Shown in pieces: positions 25,751 to 34,901 of a DNA stretch of 64,000 bases. Made by a program: the position numbers and the translations under genes. Location of the stretch: the NCBI GenBank assembly GCA_041572755.1, contig JBFFRY010000005.1, positions 54,493 to 118,492 on the forward strand, given 5' to 3'. The stretch is from JBFELU01 sp041572755. GTDB lineage: Bacteria; Actinomycetota; Acidimicrobiia; Spongiisociales; UBA11373. Numbering within the stretch: the stretch's first letter is position 1; each line of letters begins with the position of its first letter. Under the pieces are notes generated by a model, which was not told the DNA's origin, searched no databases, and was given only the letters and a program-made list of their open reading frames with translations.

Positions 25751-27666
25751 AAGAACCCGGCGTAGAGGTCGAGGGACTCGGGGTTGGCCAGGGCGTCGCG
25801 GTTGAGCACCTCTTCGCCGGCCAGCACCTGGCGGACCGCCTTCTCCACCTTCTTGCCGCTGATCGTGTACGGCACGTCGGCGATCGGGAACACGTGGCGG
25901 GGCACGTGGCGGGGGGTGGCCCGGGTGCGGATCTCGGTGCGGATGCTGTCTTTGAGGTCGTCGTCGAGTTCGGTGCCGGGAGCGAGACGCACGAACAACA
26001 CCACTTCCTGGTCGTCGCCGACGTCCCGGCCTACCACGATCGAGTCCACCACCTCCGGGATCTGCTCCACGGCCCGGTAGATCTCGGCGGTGCCGATGCG
26101 GACCCCGCCCGGGTTGAGGGTGGTGTCGCTGCGCCCGTACACGATGAGGCCACCCTCGGGGCGGATCTCGACGTAGTCGCCGTGGGTCCACACCCCGGGG
26201 TATTCGGCGAAGTAGGCGTCCCGGTAGCGGGCGCCCTCGGGGTCGTTCCAGAAGCGGAGCGGCATGGTGGGGAAGGGGCGGGTGCACACCATCTCTCCCT
26301 TCTCACCGATGAGCGAGTTCCCGTCGGCGTCGTAGGAGTCGAGGGCGACCCCCAGCCAGCGGGCCGAGATCTCTCCGCGCCGGGTGGGGAGGATCGGCAC
26401 CCCACCGGCGAAGACCCCCACCAGGTCGGTGCCGCCGGTGATCGAAGAGAGCACCACGTCGTCGGCGACGTGCCGATACACCCAGTCGAACTGCTCGGGA
26501 TTGAGCGGCGCCCCGGTCGAACCCACCCAGCGCAGCGACGACAGGTCGGCGACGTCGCGGGGCACGATCCCCTCCTTGGCATTGGTGGCCAGGTACTTGG
26601 GGCTGACCCCGAAGTGAGTGATCCGGGCCGCTTCGGCCAGGCGCCACAGGGCCCCGAGGTCGGGGGCGGCCGGACTCCCGTCGTAGAGGACGACGGTGGC
26701 TTCGCTGGCCAGGGTGCTGGTGAGCCAGTTCCACATCATCCACCCGCAGGTGGTGAACCAGAACGTGCGGTCCCCGGGTCCGATATCGGAAGTGAGCTGG
26801 TGCTCGCAGAGGTGCTTCAGGAGCACCCCACCGGCCCGGTGCACGATGCTCTTGGGCGGTCCGGTGGTCCCCGACGAGTACATGATGTTGAGCGGGTAGT
26901 CGAAAGGGAGTTGAGCGAAGGTCGGCCGATCGGCGTCGCCTTGTTCCAGGTCGGCCCACCCGATCGCCGGGACATCGCCGAGGTCGGGGGGTGTGCCGGC
27001 GAAGGGGATGATCACCACCTGCTCCACCCCGGGCAGCTCGTCGAGCACGGCCCGCAGGGTGCGCTCGAGTCGGATCTGCTTGCCGCCGTACCGGTAGCCG
27101 TCGGCGGCGATCAGGACCTTCGGCTCGATCTGCCCGAACCGGTCCACGACGCCTCCGGCTCCGAAGTCGGGGGAACACGAGGACCACAGGGCTCCGATCG
27201 AGGCCGATGCGAGCATGCCGATGATCGCTTCGGGCCCGTTGGGGACCAGGGCGGCCACCCGGTCCCCCGGTTCGACTCCGGCTCCCAGCAGTCCTCGCTG
27301 GGTCCGGGCCACCCGCCGGTTGAGGTCGGCCCAGGTGATCTGCTCCGTCTCCCGGCCTTCGGCTGCGGCGATGATCGCCACCTCGTCGTCGCTGCGGCGC
27401 AGCAGGTTCTCGGCGAAGTTGAGCCGGGCTCCCGGGAACCATTCGACGCCGGGCATGCTCGCCTTGCCCAGTGGTTGCTCGGCCCGCCGCGAGGCGATGA
27501 CCCCGCAGAAGTCCCACACCGCTTGCCAGAAGGGCCCGATCTCGGTGATCGACCACTCCCAGAGCTCTTGATAGGTGCCGGGGCGGTGGGGGAGCCACTC
27601 CATGAACTCCCACAGCCGGGTGCGCTCGATCTGATCCCTGGTGGGCTCCCAGATGACCTCGCCCAT
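25747..27666 (-). CDS. Acetoacetyl-CoA synthetase (acetate-CoA ligase family)
   Basis: About 640 residues. Adenylate-forming-enzyme motifs are present: the P-loop YSSGTTGPPKSIVH, FFTTCGWMMW-type A4 region (FWFTTCGWMMWNWL), SITGGTDLVG, YGRSDTTLNPGGVRIGTAE, and the catalytic Lys near the C-terminus in ISGKKVEKAVRQ. The N-terminal domain (WFPGARLNFAENLL) fits acetoacetyl-CoA synthetases. It would activate acetoacetate or a similar 3-oxoacid with ATP and CoA. ATG 27666 was chosen; a TTG three codons upstream (27675) is possible, and neither has a strong ribosome site. It is convergent to the thiolase-like operon. Confidence 0.9.
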   Translation of the reverse strand: MGEVIWEPTRDQIERTRLWEFMEWLPHRPGTYQELWEWSITEIGPFWQAVWDFCGVIASRRAEQPLGKASMPGVEWFPGARLNFAENLLRRSDDEVAIIAAAEGRETEQITWADLNRRVARTQRGLLGAGVEPGDRVAALVPNGPEAIIGMLASASIGALWSSCSPDFGAGGVVDRFGQIEPKVLIAADGYRYGGKQIRLERTLRAVLDELPGVEQVVIIPFAGTPPDLGDVPAIGWADLEQGDADRPTFAQLPFDYPLNIMYSSGTTGPPKSIVHRAGGVLLKHLCEHQLTSDIGPGDRTFWFTTCGWMMWNWLTSTLASEATVVLYDGSPAAPDLGALWRLAEAARITHFGVSPKYLATNAKEGIVPRDVADLSSLRWVGSTGAPLNPEQFDWVYRHVADDVVLSSITGGTDLVGVFAGGVPILPTRRGEISARWLGVALDSYDADGNSLIGEKGEMVCTRPFPTMPLRFWNDPEGARYRDAYFAEYPGVWTHGDYVEIRPEGGLIVYGRSDTTLNPGGVRIGTAEIYRAVEQIPEVVDSIVVGRDVGDDQEVVLFVRLAPGTELDDDLKDSIRTEIRTRATPRHVPRHVFPIADVPYTISGKKVEKAVRQVLAGEEVLNRDALANPESLDLYAGFF

Positions 27667-27690
27667 GGTGGACAAGCTAGCGAGGCCGGC

Positions 27691-28167
27691 TCAGGAGGGG
27701 TCGGTGTCCTTGCCGGGATCCCACCAGCGATCGACCTCGGCGGACCGGACCGGGTCGGCGGAGGCGATCACCTCCCGGATCCCGGTGCGGGGCGGCGAGA
27801 AGACGTCGATCACCCGGCAAGGCTCGTCGTAGGTCGTGCCCTCGTGGGGGACGTCGGGCGGGTAGATGACGACGTCGCCGGGCTTCACGCGCTTGGTGAT
27901 CGTACCGACGGTGATGTCCATCTCGCCTTCGCGGACGATGCTGATCTGCTCCTCGGGATGGACGTGGGAGGGGAATCCGCTGTGGGGTGGGAACGTCACG
28001 AAGTTGAGCGACATGTTCTCAGCGAAGACGGGCCGGAAGAAGAGCCCCTCGGCGATCTCGTAGCTGGGGTAGTCGTCCATGTGGATGATGGATCCCCCCG
28101 ACTCGTCGTAGGCGCCTGCCGTCGGCTCGGCGAGTTCGAAGTACCTGGGGGTTTCGTCGGCGCTCAT
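27691..28167 (-). CDS. Cupin-domain protein
   Basis: 158 residues with one cupin barrel: the metal motif HSGFPSHVHPEEQISIVREG (His, His, Glu) is followed by a second motif with PPDVPHEG. No second catalytic domain is present, so it may be a small metal-dependent enzyme, an isomerase or a sensor. It lies between the synthetase and a small membrane protein on the minus strand and overlaps the latter by 4 bp. Function unknown. Confidence 0.82.
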   Translation of the reverse strand: MSADETPRYFELAEPTAGAYDESGGSIIHMDDYPSYEIAEGLFFRPVFAENMSLNFVTFPPHSGFPSHVHPEEQISIVREGEMDITVGTITKRVKPGDVVIYPPDVPHEGTTYDEPCRVIDVFSPPRTGIREVIASADPVRSAEVDRWWDPGKDTDPS

Positions 28168-28457
28168 TCCGTTCTCCTTGGTGGTGAGATCGTGATCGTC
28201 ACCATCGGCCGGTCGTCGACTCCGAGCAGGTCTCCGAGGCCGCGGCCGAGGCCGCGCCTTGCGGCGGGCCGGTCATCGTTCCCGAGCGGCCGGGGCGTGT
28301 CGACCGCGGCCGGGGCCGGGTCGAAGCGGTTCTGCCGACGCCGGTCACGGACCAGCGCTGTGGAGCGGCGGGTGTGGGCGATCAGCCAGATGGCGGTGCC
28401 CGTCACCACCACGAAGGTGGCCCAGGCGGCGATGGCGGCTGAGGTCGCGGCAGTCAC
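28164..28457 (-). CDS. Small single-pass membrane protein
   Basis: 97 residues: one N-terminal membrane helix (about 5-27, AAIAAWATFVVVTGTAIWLIA) and a basic, proline-rich cytoplasmic tail containing a Gly-Arg-Leu repeat (RRGLGRGLGDLLG). No known family. The stop overlaps the start of the cupin gene by 4 bp, which supports it being translated. Confidence 0.55.
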   Translation of the reverse strand: MTAATSAAIAAWATFVVVTGTAIWLIAHTRRSTALVRDRRRQNRFDPAPAAVDTPRPLGNDDRPAARRGLGRGLGDLLGVDDRPMVTITISPPRRTE

Positions 28458-28495
28458 GGGGGGTCAAACTAGCCGCACTGCGTGGCGCCCGATAC

Positions 28496-29452
28496 CTATC
28501 GGGGCCGGGCCGGCCGCCCCGCTCCGCGCTGCGCCAGCACCACCAGCGCCACACCGCTCAGGATGATCGGCGTGGCCACATAGGCCCACCCGGTGATCGT
28601 CTCCCCGCCGAGCGTGATCCCGAGGATGATCGCCACGATCGGGTTGGCGTAGGCGTAGCTGGTGGCCAAGGCCGGGCGCACGCGGTGGAGGAGGAACACG
28701 TACGCGGAGTAGGCCACGAGGGAACCCATCACGATGAGATAGGTGAGCGCCCACCACGCTTTGGCCGGAGGTGCGGTGGTGATCGACTCGCCGGCGAACA
28801 GCCCGGCGATCCCGAGGAGGGCGGCGCCGGCGAGCATCTGCGTGGCGGTTGCCATCCCGTTGGAGGGCAGGTCGAGCGAGGGGGAGCGCACCGAACCGAA
28901 CGCCCAGGAGACGGGCGCCACGATGATGAGAATGGCTCCGGTCAGGCTGCTCTGGAAGTCACCCTCGCCGGCGAGGAGCGCGACGCCGGCGAACCCGACG
29001 ATCAGGCCCACCCACTCGAGGCGAATGGCTCGCTGGCCGAACAGCCTGCCCAGCAGCGCCGCCCACAGTGGCACCGCGGCGACGCCTACGGCGGCGATCC
29101 CCGAGCCCACGCCCAAGTCCTCGGCCACGCTCACGAGGCCGGTTCCGCCCACGAGGAGCAGACCGCCCAACTGGGTGGCGTTCCACCACTGCCGCGGTGT
29201 CGGGTTGGGGGCACCCCGCATCCGCAACCACCCGTACATCAGCCCTCCGGCGACGGCGAAGCGAATGGATGACATGAGGAGCGGTGGGAAGCCCTCGAGG
29301 GCGAAGCGGATGCCGAGGTAGGTGGATCCCCATACGAGATAGACCGCCGTCAGCGAGAGCACGATGAGCAGGCGGTCGGGGGCGGGCCGGGGCACCGCGT
29401 CGGTTGTCACCGGGGGGATGGTATTGACTGCCCGGACCGCCTCAGCCCGCAT
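28496..29452 (-). CDS. EamA/DMT-family exporter
   Basis: A 318-residue inner-membrane protein with ten predicted helices in two EamA repeats. The first begins with VYLVWGSTYLGIRFALEGFP, typical of the RhaT/YedA branch. The second contains APVSWAFGSVRSPSL. Such carriers export amino acids or metabolites. ATG 29452 follows GAGGTG and overlaps the end of a 50-codon gene upstream. It is divergent from a CGNR-type regulator, a frequent pairing in actinobacteria that suggests the regulator controls this exporter. Confidence 0.88.
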   Translation of the reverse strand: MRAEAVRAVNTIPPVTTDAVPRPAPDRLLIVLSLTAVYLVWGSTYLGIRFALEGFPPLLMSSIRFAVAGGLMYGWLRMRGAPNPTPRQWWNATQLGGLLLVGGTGLVSVAEDLGVGSGIAAVGVAAVPLWAALLGRLFGQRAIRLEWVGLIVGFAGVALLAGEGDFQSSLTGAILIIVAPVSWAFGSVRSPSLDLPSNGMATATQMLAGAALLGIAGLFAGESITTAPPAKAWWALTYLIVMGSLVAYSAYVFLLHRVRPALATSYAYANPIVAIILGITLGGETITGWAYVATPIILSGVALVVLAQRGAGRPARPR

Positions 29453-29594
29453 GGGGCACCTCGAGGCTGGGGCGGCGGGCGACGACGGCTTTCCGGCGGG
29501 AAGGCCGGGACGACCGGCGATGCCGACGCGCCTCCTCCCTGAATCCGGCCAGCCGGGTCTCGGCGAGTGCTCTCATGATCTCCGGGTGCTGCAT
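29442..29594 (-). CDS. 50-residue basic peptide upstream of the EamA exporter
   Basis: A short frame starting ATG 29594 behind GGAGG. The product is highly basic (MQHPEIMRALAETRLAGF then REEARRHRRSSRPSRR), the style of small actinobacterial proteins that begin with an amphipathic helix of Arg and Ala. Its stop overlaps the exporter start by 11 bp, so it could also be a translated leader that couples to the exporter. Function unknown. Confidence 0.5.
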   Translation of the reverse strand: MQHPEIMRALAETRLAGFREEARRHRRSSRPSRRKAVVARRPSLEVPHAG

Positions 29595-29684
29595 GGTGTG
29601 GGTCCTCCGGTTGACGCCCCAGCTTGTATGGCTCTATATTGAATTAGACCATTACAGATTACCCCATCGGGTGTAAGGAATCAA
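29595..29684. promoter_or_regulatory. AT-rich divergent promoter region, EamA / CGNR regulator
   Basis: A short AT-rich stretch (about 29622-29668, tgtatggctctatattgaat and following) in otherwise GC-rich DNA lies between the divergent small ORF/exporter and the CGNR regulator. It is the likely site of both promoters and of autoregulation. TAAGGA precedes ATG 29685. Exact boxes cannot be fixed by eye. Confidence 0.45.
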
Positions 29685-30227
29685 ATGAATTTCGCTCACT
29701 ACAGAGGCCGTCCGGTGGGGATCGCCGTCGATCTCGTCAACACCCTCGATGCCCACTCGGACCGGGAGCATCTCACCTCGCCCGGTGATGCCCGGCAGTT
29801 CCTCGAGGAGCGGCTGGGCGGGTCCTGGAGGGTCGACGAGGCCCAACTGGAGGAGATCCGAGACCTGCGAGACCGACTGCGCGCCGTGCTCCGGGCCGGG
29901 GATCCGAAAGCTGCGGTGGCCCGGCTCAATGCCCTGCTCGCCGAGGTCGGGGCGGTACCCCGCATGAGCCTCCACGACGGGACCCCCCACCTCCACTTCG
30001 AAGCGGGCGACGACTCCCCGGCCCGACGACTGGGAGCGGTGGCCGCAGTGGGGCTCGGAGTGGCCCTCGTGGACGGCGGACTCGATCGATTCGGAGCCTG
30101 CGCGTCGGATACCTGCGAGGACGTCTTCGTGGACACGTCCAAGAACAGGTCGCGGCGCTACTGCTCGGACACCTGCGCCACGCGGGAGAACGTCGCCGCT
30201 CATCGCCGCAGACGACGAGGCGCCTGA
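29685..30227 (+). CDS. ABATE/CGNR zinc-finger transcriptional regulator
   Basis: 180 residues. The N-terminal ABATE-type domain (VGIAVDLVNTLDAHSDREHL) is thought to sense a ligand. The C-terminal CGNR zinc finger binds DNA: FGACASDTCEDVFVDTSKNR then RRYCSDTCATRENVAAHRRR, with the four cysteines in place. It is divergent from the EamA exporter, whose expression it probably controls. Confidence 0.88.
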   Translation: MNFAHYRGRPVGIAVDLVNTLDAHSDREHLTSPGDARQFLEERLGGSWRVDEAQLEEIRDLRDRLRAVLRAGDPKAAVARLNALLAEVGAVPRMSLHDGTPHLHFEAGDDSPARRLGAVAAVGLGVALVDGGLDRFGACASDTCEDVFVDTSKNRSRRYCSDTCATRENVAAHRRRRRGA

Positions 30228-30304
30228 AGGGAGAGTATTTCGACTCTGGCGTGGTCCGACCGGAGCAGCGCATTCTGGCCGGTGGACACGAGGAGGATCA
30301 CCGT

Positions 30305-30781
30305 ATGCAGCGCATCAAGGATGCCGCCGCGGCATTCCTGGCCAACAAGCGCATCGCCGTCACCGGGGTGTCCCGCAACCCGACCAACCACGGCGGCAAC
30401 ATCGTCTACCAGAGGCTCAGGGAACGCGGCTACGAAGTGTTTGCGGTCAACCCGAACGCCACCGAAGTCGAAGGCGATCCCTGCTACCCGGACTTGAAGT
30501 CGATCCCCGGCGGGGTCGACGGTGTGGTGATCGGCACTCGTCCCGAGACCGCCGAGGTCACGGTACGAGAGGCCGCCGAGCTCGGTATCAAGCATGTGTG
30601 GATGCACCGCGGACCGGGAACCGGCAGCTATTCCCCCGCCGCCGCCGCCCTGGGGCGGGAGCAGGGTCTCGACGTGATCCACGGCGGCTGTCCCTGCATG
30701 TTCGGACCGACCGCCGACGTCGGCCACAAGATCATGCGGCCGATCCTCACCCTGTTCGGCTCGGTGCCCCGCAGGGTGTGA
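30305..30781 (+). CDS. CoA-binding (YccU-like) protein
   Basis: 158 residues with a CoA-binding Rossmann domain: KRIAVTGVSRNPTNHGGNIV, YEVFAVNPNATEVEGDPCYP, and HVWMHRGPGTGSYSP. A late GGCPCMFGP segment carries two cysteines. Relatives are small soluble proteins whose ligand is CoA or a related nucleotide; the physiological role is not defined. ATG 30305 has GAGGAGG upstream. It is convergent with the DoxX-like gene. Confidence 0.82.
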   Translation: MQRIKDAAAAFLANKRIAVTGVSRNPTNHGGNIVYQRLRERGYEVFAVNPNATEVEGDPCYPDLKSIPGGVDGVVIGTRPETAEVTVREAAELGIKHVWMHRGPGTGSYSPAAAALGREQGLDVIHGGCPCMFGPTADVGHKIMRPILTLFGSVPRRV

Positions 30782-30787
30782 GCCCGC

Positions 30788-31264
30788 TCAAACGTTGGTG
30801 AACGTCGCCTCCGGCGACTCGGCGTGGCGCACGATCGCCCTGTCACGCCGCACCGTGGCACCCACCACCATGCCCGCCGAGAGCAACACCAGGTTCTTGA
30901 CGACGAACTCGCCCTCGACGGTGAGCAGCAGCGGGTTGCCGTCCTGGAACGCCACCTCGGGCTGGACCACCAGCACCAGGAAGGTGCCGACCATCTGCAG
31001 GGCGAAGAGCCCCAGCACCGTCCTCAGATAGCGGCGGACGAGCAAGCCCATCCCAACTGCGATCTCGAAGACACCCAGCAGGGGAACGAACCAGTCGGGA
31101 TCCACCCAATACACCGTGTCGCCGACCAGATCGGCGACCGGGGTGACGTCGAAGACCTTGAGGGCTCCGAACCAGATGAAGACGACGGCCACCGAGACCC
31201 GCAGCACCACGATGCTCCAGCGGCGAAGGAAGCGGACGACCGTGTCGTCGATCCTTTCATTCAT
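30788..31264 (-). CDS. DoxX-like membrane protein
   Basis: 158 residues with four hydrophobic helices. Motifs FIWFGALKVFDVTPVADLVG, TVYWVDPDW and LLTVEGEFVVKNLVLLSAG fit a DoxX/DUF417-like group of membrane proteins. A role in redox or stress responses has been suggested for relatives, but no enzyme activity is established. ATG 31264. It stands alone on the minus strand. Confidence 0.8.
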   Translation of the reverse strand: MNERIDDTVVRFLRRWSIVVLRVSVAVVFIWFGALKVFDVTPVADLVGDTVYWVDPDWFVPLLGVFEIAVGMGLLVRRYLRTVLGLFALQMVGTFLVLVVQPEVAFQDGNPLLLTVEGEFVVKNLVLLSAGMVVGATVRRDRAIVRHAESPEATFTNV

Positions 31265-31377
31265 GGGGGGAAAGGTACGGCGCCGACCGCCCTAGCGGGA
31301 ATCGGGTGGCCCGGCCGAATGGGTCACTGTGTCCCCCGGTGCGACGATCTCGCCGACGGCTTCCCGACCGCGGTGTC

Positions 31378-34300
31378 TCACCCGGCCTCGCGGCTCGCCT
31401 CGTCGGCCGGGGGGAGGCCCTCCGCCCACAGGTCGAGCAGCCGGTGGGCGCCGCACTCGGTGACCCAGCGCCGGGCCTCGGCACCGGCTGCCGCCGCTTC
31501 TGGATGATCGAGCCCGATGAGGTGGCTGAAGATGGCTCGGGCCCCGGCCAGGCTCATGTCGGCCGCAGTCCGGGACCAGATCTGCAGTCCCTCTCGGAAC
31601 CCCGCGACGGCTTCGTCGTGCCGATCGGCGAGGGCGGCCGCGATGGCGCCGACGAGGTGGCGCAGCCCGATCATGACCCGGCCCCGGGGCCCTACCCGAT
31701 CGAGCCGGTCGGCGACCGCCTCGATCCAGTCGGGGCGGCGGGCCCACGCCGCCGCCCTGGCGGCGAGCAGAGAGCCCCAGAAAGACTCCACCGCCTCCCG
31801 GTCGGGAACCTTCATCGCCCGCTCGAAGGCGGATTCGTAGTCGCCCTTGAGGAGATCGATCTCGGCGAGGCCGCCGTGGATGAACGGGATGTGCGCTTCA
31901 CTCAGCTGCTCGCCCACCTTCTCCTGGAGGAGATAGGCCTGGTCGAAGTCGTCGGAGGTCCCCCGGAGGAGAGCGATCTTGATCCGAATCAGGGCGTACG
32001 TCGACTGCCAGAAGGGGGGCAGGTCCTCGGTGTCGAACTCATCGAGGAGTTGCTCCGACTCGTCGAGCTTGCCGAACATCAACCCGGCGTCGGCGAAGTC
32101 GGCCGCCGCCCGGTACAGCCAGGCACCTTCCCCGAACCGGCGCACCCGTTCCAGCAGTTCGATAGAGACGCTGCGCGACGACTGCTGGTTGTCGGGGATC
32201 AGGGTCACCGAGAGGTTGTTGAGGGCCCGGATGGCCTTGTGGGGGAGCTCGTGGTCGTCCGCCAGTGCCACCGCACCCCACAGCAGCGCGGTGGCTTCGC
32301 GGATTCGGCCCTCCCAACCGACCGCCGAGGCCCGGGTGGTGATGGCGTCGATGACATCCGGGATCATCTCGAGGCGCTCGCCGGCGACGATGGCCCGCTC
32401 CGCCACCTCGGCCGCTTCCTCGCTGTGGAACTCGATCATGTAGGAACGCGCCATCTCGGCCGCCAATTGCACCCCGAGCTCGCCACCGACGTCGCCGTGT
32501 TCCCGGTAGATGGGTTCCAGCAACTCGATGCCCTCGTCGGGCCGGTAGTTGTCGTTGTAGATCGAGGCGAGCAGCATCGCCGACCGGACGACCTGCTCAG
32601 GGTCCCCTTCCCCCTGGGCGTGGGAGAACGCCTCCCGGGCGAAGTCCACCGCTCGTTCCACGTCGGCGGCGTGGTTGGCCGATCGGGCCGCCATCATCTG
32701 CAACGCCGCCACGTCGGCGGGGTTGCGGCTGATCTCGATGGCGCGGTCGAACAACGCCAGCGCCTGGCGGTTGGCATGGAGGCCGGCGGCCCGCTTGGCC
32801 GCTTCGAGGAGAGCGGCCCCGGCCTTCTCGACCAGGTCGGACTCTGCGTCCCCGGAGCTCATCTCGAGGGCGGCCAGATAGTGACTGGCCACCGCCGCCG
32901 CCAGCTCGTCGATGTCGAGCTGCACGAAGTACTCGGCTACTCGCAGGTGGCGGTCGCGGCGCTCGGAACGACCGAGCCGTCCGTACGCCACCTCGCGGAT
33001 CAGGCTCACCACGAAGCGGTATTGGCCGCGTTCCGGTGATCGGGGGTCGTCCTCGAATTCGAAGAGCTCCTTGTGAACCAGGTCGGCGAGGAGCCCTTCC
33101 AGTTCATCCGCCGGCTCGGGCCGCAACGCCTGCATCCCGTCCAGGGTGAAGGACTGACCGAGCACGGCGGCGTCTTCGACCAGCGACCGCTCCAGGACGC
33201 TCAGGCGATCCAGGCGAGCGCCGATGACGGCTTGCAGGCTGTCGGGGACGGCGAGGTCCCCGAGTCCGCCCTCGAGGACGTAGCGGTCCCCATGGCGGGC
33301 GACGTCGCCCGAGGCGAGCAGGGTGCGTACGAACTCGACCGCATAGAGCGGCACCCCGGCCGCCCTGGTGCAGATCTCCTCGACGACCTCGGACGAGATG
33401 CCGGGGACCATCCCCGTGACCAGGTCGGCCATCGCCGGCTCCGACAGCGGGGCGAGGTGGAGCGAGACGAAATTGCGCCGACCCGAGCCCCAGCCCGGGT
33501 TGCGCTCCAGGAGATCGGGCCGGGCCAGCGTCACCACGAAGATCGGGTTGCGGGGAGACCGCTCCACCAGCTCGGCGATGAAGTCGAGGAGCCCGTCGTC
33601 GGCCCAGTGGAGATCCTCGAAGAGCAGAACGGTGGTGCCTCGTTCGGCAACGGCGTGGAAGAAGTGGCGAAGGGCTGCGAACAGTTCGCTCCGATCGCCG
33701 GACGGCATCTCGTCGAGCCCTATCAGGCCCGCCAGCCGTGGTTCCACCAATCGCTGCTCGTCGACGTCGGGCATCAGCTCGGCGACGGTGGTCCGCAGCT
33801 TGAGGCGGCTCTTGTGGGCATCGTCGGTCTCGGCGATCCCGGCCCGCAAGCGGATCATCTCCCCGAGTGCCCAGAACGTGAGGCCCTCCCCGTACGCCGG
33901 GGACCGCCCGGCATGCCAATAGATGGTCTCGGTGATCCCATCCACGTACTTCAAGAGCTCCCAGCCGAGCCGGGTCTTCCCGATTCCGGCTTCGCCGATG
34001 ATCGACACCAATCGGCTCCTGCTCTCCCGGCCGGTGGCGTGGAGCTGGTCCTTGAGCAGACGGAGCTCGTCGTCGCGACCCACGAAGGGCGGCTCGATCC
34101 CCTCGGTGCGACCCCGGCCTCCTCGTTGCCCCACGATGCCGAGCACCCGGTAGGCGGGCACAGGGGCTTCCTTGCCCTTGAGCGATTGGGTTCCCAGCGG
34201 CTCGAAACGCACCGCATCGCGGACCAGTTGCTGCGTCGACTCGCCGATGACGACGGACCCCGCCTCGGCGATCGATTGCAGTCGGGAGGCGGTGTTCACC

Positions 34301-34863
34301 AGGTCTCCCACCACCAGGCCCTTCTCATTGCCACCGGGTCCCACCGACGTCTCTCCGGTGAGCACCCCGGCACGCAAAGCCAGTTCGGGCACCCCGATGT
34401 CCTCTCCGAGACCGGCCACCATGTCGATCAGTTCGAGGGCGGCCCGGACCGCTCGCTCGGCGTCGTCCTCGTTGGCCTCGACGGCTCCCCAGACGGCCAT
34501 CACGGCGTCCCCGATGAACTTGTCGACCGTCCCTCCGAAGCGAGCCACCACTTCACGCGATCGGTCGAAGTAGATGGTGAGCAGCTCGCGCACCTCCTCG
34601 GGATCACGGGACTCCGAGAAGGGTGTGAATCCGACCAGATCGGCGAACAACACAGAGACGAACCTGCGGCCCGCCTTTTGCGGCACCTCCGGTGCCGGCA
34701 GCGTCGGCTGCAGGGTGGCACCGCACTCGCTGCAGAACTTGTGGGCTGGTGGGTTGTGGTGGTCACAGGCCGCGCAGACGGCGACGAGCGCCGCTCCGCA
34801 TTCGCTGCAGAACTTGTGATCGAGCGGGTTCGCCGCCTCACACTGGGCGCAAAGGACGTCCAC
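31378..34863 (-). CDS. Adenylate-cyclase/ATPase signalling protein with zinc ribbons and TPR-like tail
   Basis: An 1161-residue cytosolic regulator. It begins with two zinc ribbons (CAQCEAANPLDHKFCSECG and CAACDHHNPPAHKFCSECG). A class III cyclase domain follows (about 70-245), with the metal-binding Asp in FVSVLFADLVGF and the second in FIGDAVMAVWGA. A P-loop ATPase domain (Walker A IIGEAGIGKTRLGWEL; Walker B region TVLLFEDLHWADD) and a long helical-repeat tail complete it. Related proteins make cAMP or sense ligands through the ATPase. GTG 34863 is chosen because the zinc ribbon begins there. It is 38 bp downstream of PGK on the same strand, so co-transcription is likely. Confidence 0.9.
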   Translation of the reverse strand: MDVLCAQCEAANPLDHKFCSECGAALVAVCAACDHHNPPAHKFCSECGATLQPTLPAPEVPQKAGRRFVSVLFADLVGFTPFSESRDPEEVRELLTIYFDRSREVVARFGGTVDKFIGDAVMAVWGAVEANEDDAERAVRAALELIDMVAGLGEDIGVPELALRAGVLTGETSVGPGGNEKGLVVGDLVNTASRLQSIAEAGSVVIGESTQQLVRDAVRFEPLGTQSLKGKEAPVPAYRVLGIVGQRGGRGRTEGIEPPFVGRDDELRLLKDQLHATGRESRSRLVSIIGEAGIGKTRLGWELLKYVDGITETIYWHAGRSPAYGEGLTFWALGEMIRLRAGIAETDDAHKSRLKLRTTVAELMPDVDEQRLVEPRLAGLIGLDEMPSGDRSELFAALRHFFHAVAERGTTVLLFEDLHWADDGLLDFIAELVERSPRNPIFVVTLARPDLLERNPGWGSGRRNFVSLHLAPLSEPAMADLVTGMVPGISSEVVEEICTRAAGVPLYAVEFVRTLLASGDVARHGDRYVLEGGLGDLAVPDSLQAVIGARLDRLSVLERSLVEDAAVLGQSFTLDGMQALRPEPADELEGLLADLVHKELFEFEDDPRSPERGQYRFVVSLIREVAYGRLGRSERRDRHLRVAEYFVQLDIDELAAAVASHYLAALEMSSGDAESDLVEKAGAALLEAAKRAAGLHANRQALALFDRAIEISRNPADVAALQMMAARSANHAADVERAVDFAREAFSHAQGEGDPEQVVRSAMLLASIYNDNYRPDEGIELLEPIYREHGDVGGELGVQLAAEMARSYMIEFHSEEAAEVAERAIVAGERLEMIPDVIDAITTRASAVGWEGRIREATALLWGAVALADDHELPHKAIRALNNLSVTLIPDNQQSSRSVSIELLERVRRFGEGAWLYRAAADFADAGLMFGKLDESEQLLDEFDTEDLPPFWQSTYALIRIKIALLRGTSDDFDQAYLLQEKVGEQLSEAHIPFIHGGLAEIDLLKGDYESAFERAMKVPDREAVESFWGSLLAARAAAWARRPDWIEAVADRLDRVGPRGRVMIGLRHLVGAIAAALADRHDEAVAGFREGLQIWSRTAADMSLAGARAIFSHLIGLDHPEAAAAGAEARRWVTECGAHRLLDLWAEGLPPADEASREAG

Positions 34864-34901
34864 GGTTGGGCAGCGTACCGGTCCGGGCCCCGGTCTGCCT
34901 C

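Noticed and set aside
25429..28566. A 1045-codon plus-strand frame opposite the acetoacetyl-CoA synthetase and cupin genes
   Set aside because: It is an antisense frame held open by high GC; its composition is low-complexity Arg/Gly/Pro/Asp-Val with no family motif, and the opposite strand has clear enzymes.
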